NCBI GenBank assembly: GCA_963813315.1
Contig: CAWEYO010000013.1
Span: 186,001-250,000, forward strand
Length of the DNA stretch: 64,000 nucleotides
From: CAWEYO01 sp963813315
Lineage (GTDB): Bacteria; Pseudomonadota; Alphaproteobacteria; Rhizobiales; Rhizobiaceae
Direction of reading: 5' to 3'
Part shown: one piece after another, positions 61,674 to 64,000 of the stretch
How the letters are laid out: every line of letters starts with the position of its first letter
Position numbering within the stretch: position 1 is the first letter of the stretch
Made by a program: the position numbers and the translations under genes
Notes under the pieces: model-generated
The model's input: only the letters and a program-made list of their open reading frames with translations
What the model was told of the DNA's origin: nothing
Databases searched by the model: none

Positions 61674-62252
61674 ATGATGCGCTCAATTCTCGTTGGCATA
61701 CTCGTCCTCATGGCGGCCGGTGTCGGCTTTATCACCTTCCAATGGTATCGCACGATGAACGCCGGTGAGCCGTTCGGCGCGCCTTTCGCGCTTGTGGACC
61801 AGCGGGGCGGCGAGATCACGGAAGCTGCCTTCCGAGCCCAGCCCACGGCTGTTTTCTTTGGTTTCACGCATTGCCCCGAAGTCTGTCCGACAACGCTGTT
61901 CGAACTCGACGGGTGGCTGAAGAAGCTCGGCGACGACGGCAAGAACATCCATGCCTATTTCGTCACGGTCGATCCCGAACGCGACACGCCGGAGGTGCTG
62001 AACGCCTACGTCTCCAACGTATCGGATCGCATCACCGGCATCACAGGCAGCTCCGGGCAGATCGCCGCCATGGCGAAATCCTTTGGCATCTACGCGAAAA
62101 AGGTGCCGCTGGAAGGCGGCGACTATACGATGGACCACACGGCCTCAATCCTGCTGCTCTCTGGGGACGGTAAGTTTGCCGGCACCATCGCCTATGGTGA
62201 AAGTCCGGAAACGGCGATGGCGAAACTGAAACGGCTGGCGGCCGAAGGCTGA
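61674..62252 (+). CDS. SCO1/SenC family copper chaperone
   Basis: 192 residues. N-terminal membrane anchor (MMRSILVGILVLMAAGVGFI TFQWY), thioredoxin-like domain with copper ligands CxxxC in FFGFTHCPEVCPTTLFELD and His in GGDYTMDHTASILLLS. Delivers copper to the CuA centre of cytochrome c oxidase or acts as a thiol reductase; which cannot be told. ATG 61674 (MMRS). Confidence 0.92.
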   Translation: MMRSILVGILVLMAAGVGFITFQWYRTMNAGEPFGAPFALVDQRGGEITEAAFRAQPTAVFFGFTHCPEVCPTTLFELDGWLKKLGDDGKNIHAYFVTVDPERDTPEVLNAYVSNVSDRITGITGSSGQIAAMAKSFGIYAKKVPLEGGDYTMDHTASILLLSGDGKFAGTIAYGESPETAMAKLKRLAAEG

Positions 62253-62422
62253 TTGCAACCTTCCGGGCGGGGCTCCGGACTCACATGGTTGCGGCGCGCA
62301 ATCCCGTTGCGCTTTGGCGGAGAAATGTGTTGATGCCGCTCCAGCAACGCGGTGGCTCGGCCTGCCGAGGACGGGCGCGGAGCCACGACACCCGATTTCC
62401 CGCCGGCTCGTTGAGGATCGGC

Positions 62423-62528
62423 CTAAAGCGCGTCGCGGCGAAACGGATCCATGCGACACCCTTTAGGCTATTGTTTCTGTACATGTCGTTATCCCAAAAC
62501 CGCTGCGCACTTTTGGGCGACATGCATT
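62423..62528. repeat. Family C element ending at the prmA ribosome site
   Basis: CTAAAGCGCGTCGCGGCGAA ACGGATCCATGCGACACCCT TTAGGC, then CATGTCGTTATCCCAAAACC GCTGCGCACTTTTGGGCGAC ATGCAT. Directly after it come TAAGGAGCTTTG and the prmA ATG. No gene in the 287-base sco-prmA spacer. Confidence 0.85.
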
Positions 62529-62539
62529 AAGGAGCTTTG

Positions 62540-63427
62540 ATGCCCGAAGAACAAAAGACGCAGACCCGTCTTCATTTCAGCGCTTCGCGCGCCGATGCGA
62601 AGCGCATCTTTGCCGCGCTCGAAACGGCCTTCGAGGATGACGGGTATCCGCTTGCGCTGCTGGAGGGCGACGAAGCCAAGAATATCCAGGAAGTTTCGCT
62701 CTACGCCATCGGCGACATCGACGCGGTGGAAGACCGGATGCGCAGCGCGATGGGGGCGCTCGCCGGACAAATCGCCATCGCGCGCGAAATCCTGCCCGAC
62801 ACGGATTGGGTAGCACTTTCGCTCGAAGGGCTAAGGCCCGTGCGCGCCGGCCGCTTCTTCGTGCACGGCGCGCACGACCGCGACAAGCGCCGCGCCGGCG
62901 AACTGGCGATCGAGATCGAGGCCGGCCTCGCCTTCGGAACGGGGCACCATGGCACCACTTCCGGCTGCCTGGACATGATCTGGCAGGTGACGAGGCGCGA
63001 GCGTCCCCGCAATGCGCTCGACCTTGGCGCCGGCAGCGCGGTTCTGGCGATAGCGCTGGCGAAGATGGCGCGGATCCCCGTGCTGGCCACCGACATCGAC
63101 CCGATCGCGACAGCCGTTGCGGCGAGCAACGTCCGGCTCAATCAGGTTGACGCCTATGTCGACGCAATGACCGCGCCGGGCTTTCACCACCCGGCATTTG
63201 GCACGCGCGCGCCCTTCGATCTGATTGTCGCCAACATACTGGCCCGGCCGCTGATGAGACTTGCGCCGGAAATGGCCGGTCACATTTCAGCCGGTGGATC
63301 GCTGATCCTTTCCGGCATCCTCGACCGCCAGCGCGGCGCCGTCATCGCGGCCTATTCCGGACAGAAGTTCCGCCACGTCCGCACGCTGGCGCGGGAAGGC
63401 TGGGTGACGATCCACTTCAGACGCTGA
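62540..63427 (+). CDS. prmA: Ribosomal protein L11 methyltransferase
   Basis: Trimethylates ribosomal protein L11; 295 residues. SAM-binding motif LDLGAGSAVLAIALAKMARI and IASDIDPIA-like VLATDIDPIATAVAASN, substrate region DLIVANILARPLMRLAPEM. Start ATG 62540 has AGGAG seven bases upstream; a TTG at 62537 is in frame. Its 5' end is immediately after a family C repeat. Confidence 0.95.
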   Translation: MPEEQKTQTRLHFSASRADAKRIFAALETAFEDDGYPLALLEGDEAKNIQEVSLYAIGDIDAVEDRMRSAMGALAGQIAIAREILPDTDWVALSLEGLRPVRAGRFFVHGAHDRDKRRAGELAIEIEAGLAFGTGHHGTTSGCLDMIWQVTRRERPRNALDLGAGSAVLAIALAKMARIPVLATDIDPIATAVAASNVRLNQVDAYVDAMTAPGFHHPAFGTRAPFDLIVANILARPLMRLAPEMAGHISAGGSLILSGILDRQRGAVIAAYSGQKFRHVRTLAREGWVTIHFRR

Positions 63428-63559
63428 AGCCAAGCGCGATCCAAAGTGCTCGATCCAAAAACCACACCACGCGGCACACTTCGTCACGGAAAGTTGCAAC
63501 CAACGCGCTCGCCGTTTAGCGTCGCCCCGCTGCAAGGCAAATTGCGAAGGATAGTCCTC

Positions 63560-64000
63560 ATGTTCCAGACCTTTGACTCCGAAAGCGATTCGTCCTTCAG
63601 CGCCGCGCGCATTTCCGGCCTGCGCAAATGGCTGGGCGACAACGGGCTCGACGGTTTTCTCGTCCCGCGCGCCGACGAGCATCAGGGCGAAAATGTTGCG
63701 CCCCGCTCCGAAAGGCTTCGCTGGCTGACCGGCTTTTCAGGTTCGGCCGGCGTCGCACTGATCATGCGAGAGCGCGCTTACATCTTTGTCGATGGGCGCT
63801 ATCAGTTGCAGGTGCGCGACCAGGTCGACATGACGATTTTCACGGTAGAGCACCTGATTGAAACACCGCCGCCTGCGTGGATCAGGGACAATGCCGGCAA
63901 GGGTGCGCGCATTGGCTTTGATCCGTGGCTGCATACGATCGGCGATATCAAGACACTGAACGCCTCTGCCGGGAAAGTCGGGGCGACGTTGGTCCCGCTG
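63560..64000 (+). CDS. M24 aminopeptidase P family, partial at window edge
   Basis: First 147 residues of a Xaa-Pro aminopeptidase-like protein; the gene runs off the right edge. N-terminal creatinase-like domain: GLRKWLGDNGLDGFLVPRAD EHQGENVAPRSERLRWLTGF SGSAGVALIMRERAYIFVDG RYQLQV. This form (DEHQ, SGSAG and VDGRY) is the N-terminal domain of the long, three-domain APP of alphaproteobacteria. The catalytic metal ligands are beyond the window. ATG 63560. Confidence 0.9.
   Translation, partial: MFQTFDSESDSSFSAARISGLRKWLGDNGLDGFLVPRADEHQGENVAPRSERLRWLTGFSGSAGVALIMRERAYIFVDGRYQLQVRDQVDMTIFTVEHLIETPPPAWIRDNAGKGARIGFDPWLHTIGDIKTLNASAGKVGATLVPL

Noticed and set aside
1..64000. CRISPR array, tRNA, rRNA, prophage or intact insertion sequence
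   Set aside because: The repeats found are palindromic and dispersed, not regularly spaced with unique spacers; no transposase, integrase or phage genes and no tRNA cloverleaf were recognised.

Overview
The window is chromosomal core DNA of an alphaproteobacterium, most likely Hyphomicrobiales (Rhizobiales), family Phyllobacteriaceae, close to Mesorhizobium. The main pointers are the gene order DUF177-plsX-fabH-ihfA-merR, an aapJQMP amino-acid ABC operon, an LdtR/L,D-transpeptidase pair, a Bpt-type aminoacyl-protein transferase, a K+-independent membrane pyrophosphatase and high G+C. This placement is inferred from gene content and order; no database search was possible.

Layout. 1-4800 (minus strand): ubiquinol-cytochrome c chaperone, DUF177, plsX, fabH, ihfA, merR. 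BamE-like lipoprotein (plus) then converges on hppA (minus) at a strong bidirectional terminator. 7.9-14.2 kb (minus): glyA, nrdR, ribD, ribE, ribH, nusB and an MFS gene, joining riboflavin synthesis with NusB and one-carbon metabolism. 14.5-18.3 kb (minus): an acyl-CoA hydratase/hydrolase, DUF6163, ldtR and ldtP. 18.5-22.2 kb (plus): hemB, RDD protein, bpt, EamA transporter. Then parC (minus), a secreted unknown (plus), aspS (minus), MFS and rnd (plus), ppx and ppk (minus), zinc-ribbon protein and FAD monooxygenase (plus), aapJQMP (minus), metC (plus), a giant AsmA-like protein and an FAD oxidase (minus), a thioesterase, dienelactone hydrolase, a large uvrD/pcrA-type helicase. 53-64 kb is more accessory: secreted unknown, iron-permease-like protein, SDR, acetyltransferase, catalase-like protein, AI-2E-type permease, a VOC/ArsR/AHSA1 cluster with visible operator palindromes, a SnoaL protein, gene remnants, then SCO, prmA and the start of an M24 peptidase.

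Two things stand out. First, nearly every intergenic space carries short palindromic repeats of at least four families: A (12.4-12.7 kb type), B (TAGAGCATCGGACCC type), C (two-hairpin element ending in GACATGCAT) and D (element with about 43-bp inverted ends rich in TCTCCCCCTC). Family B elements abut genes so exactly that their terminal TAG is the stop codon of five genes; between rnd and ppx one element forms the whole spacer and supplies both stops. Family D sequence lies in frame inside uvrD, adding about 50 residues between helicase motifs II and III. Second, seven genes, including the essential hemB and parC, carry single-base indels that break the frame, some in short homopolymers; this looks more like sequencing error than decay.

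No rRNA, tRNA, CRISPR array, prophage or intact insertion sequence was recognised.
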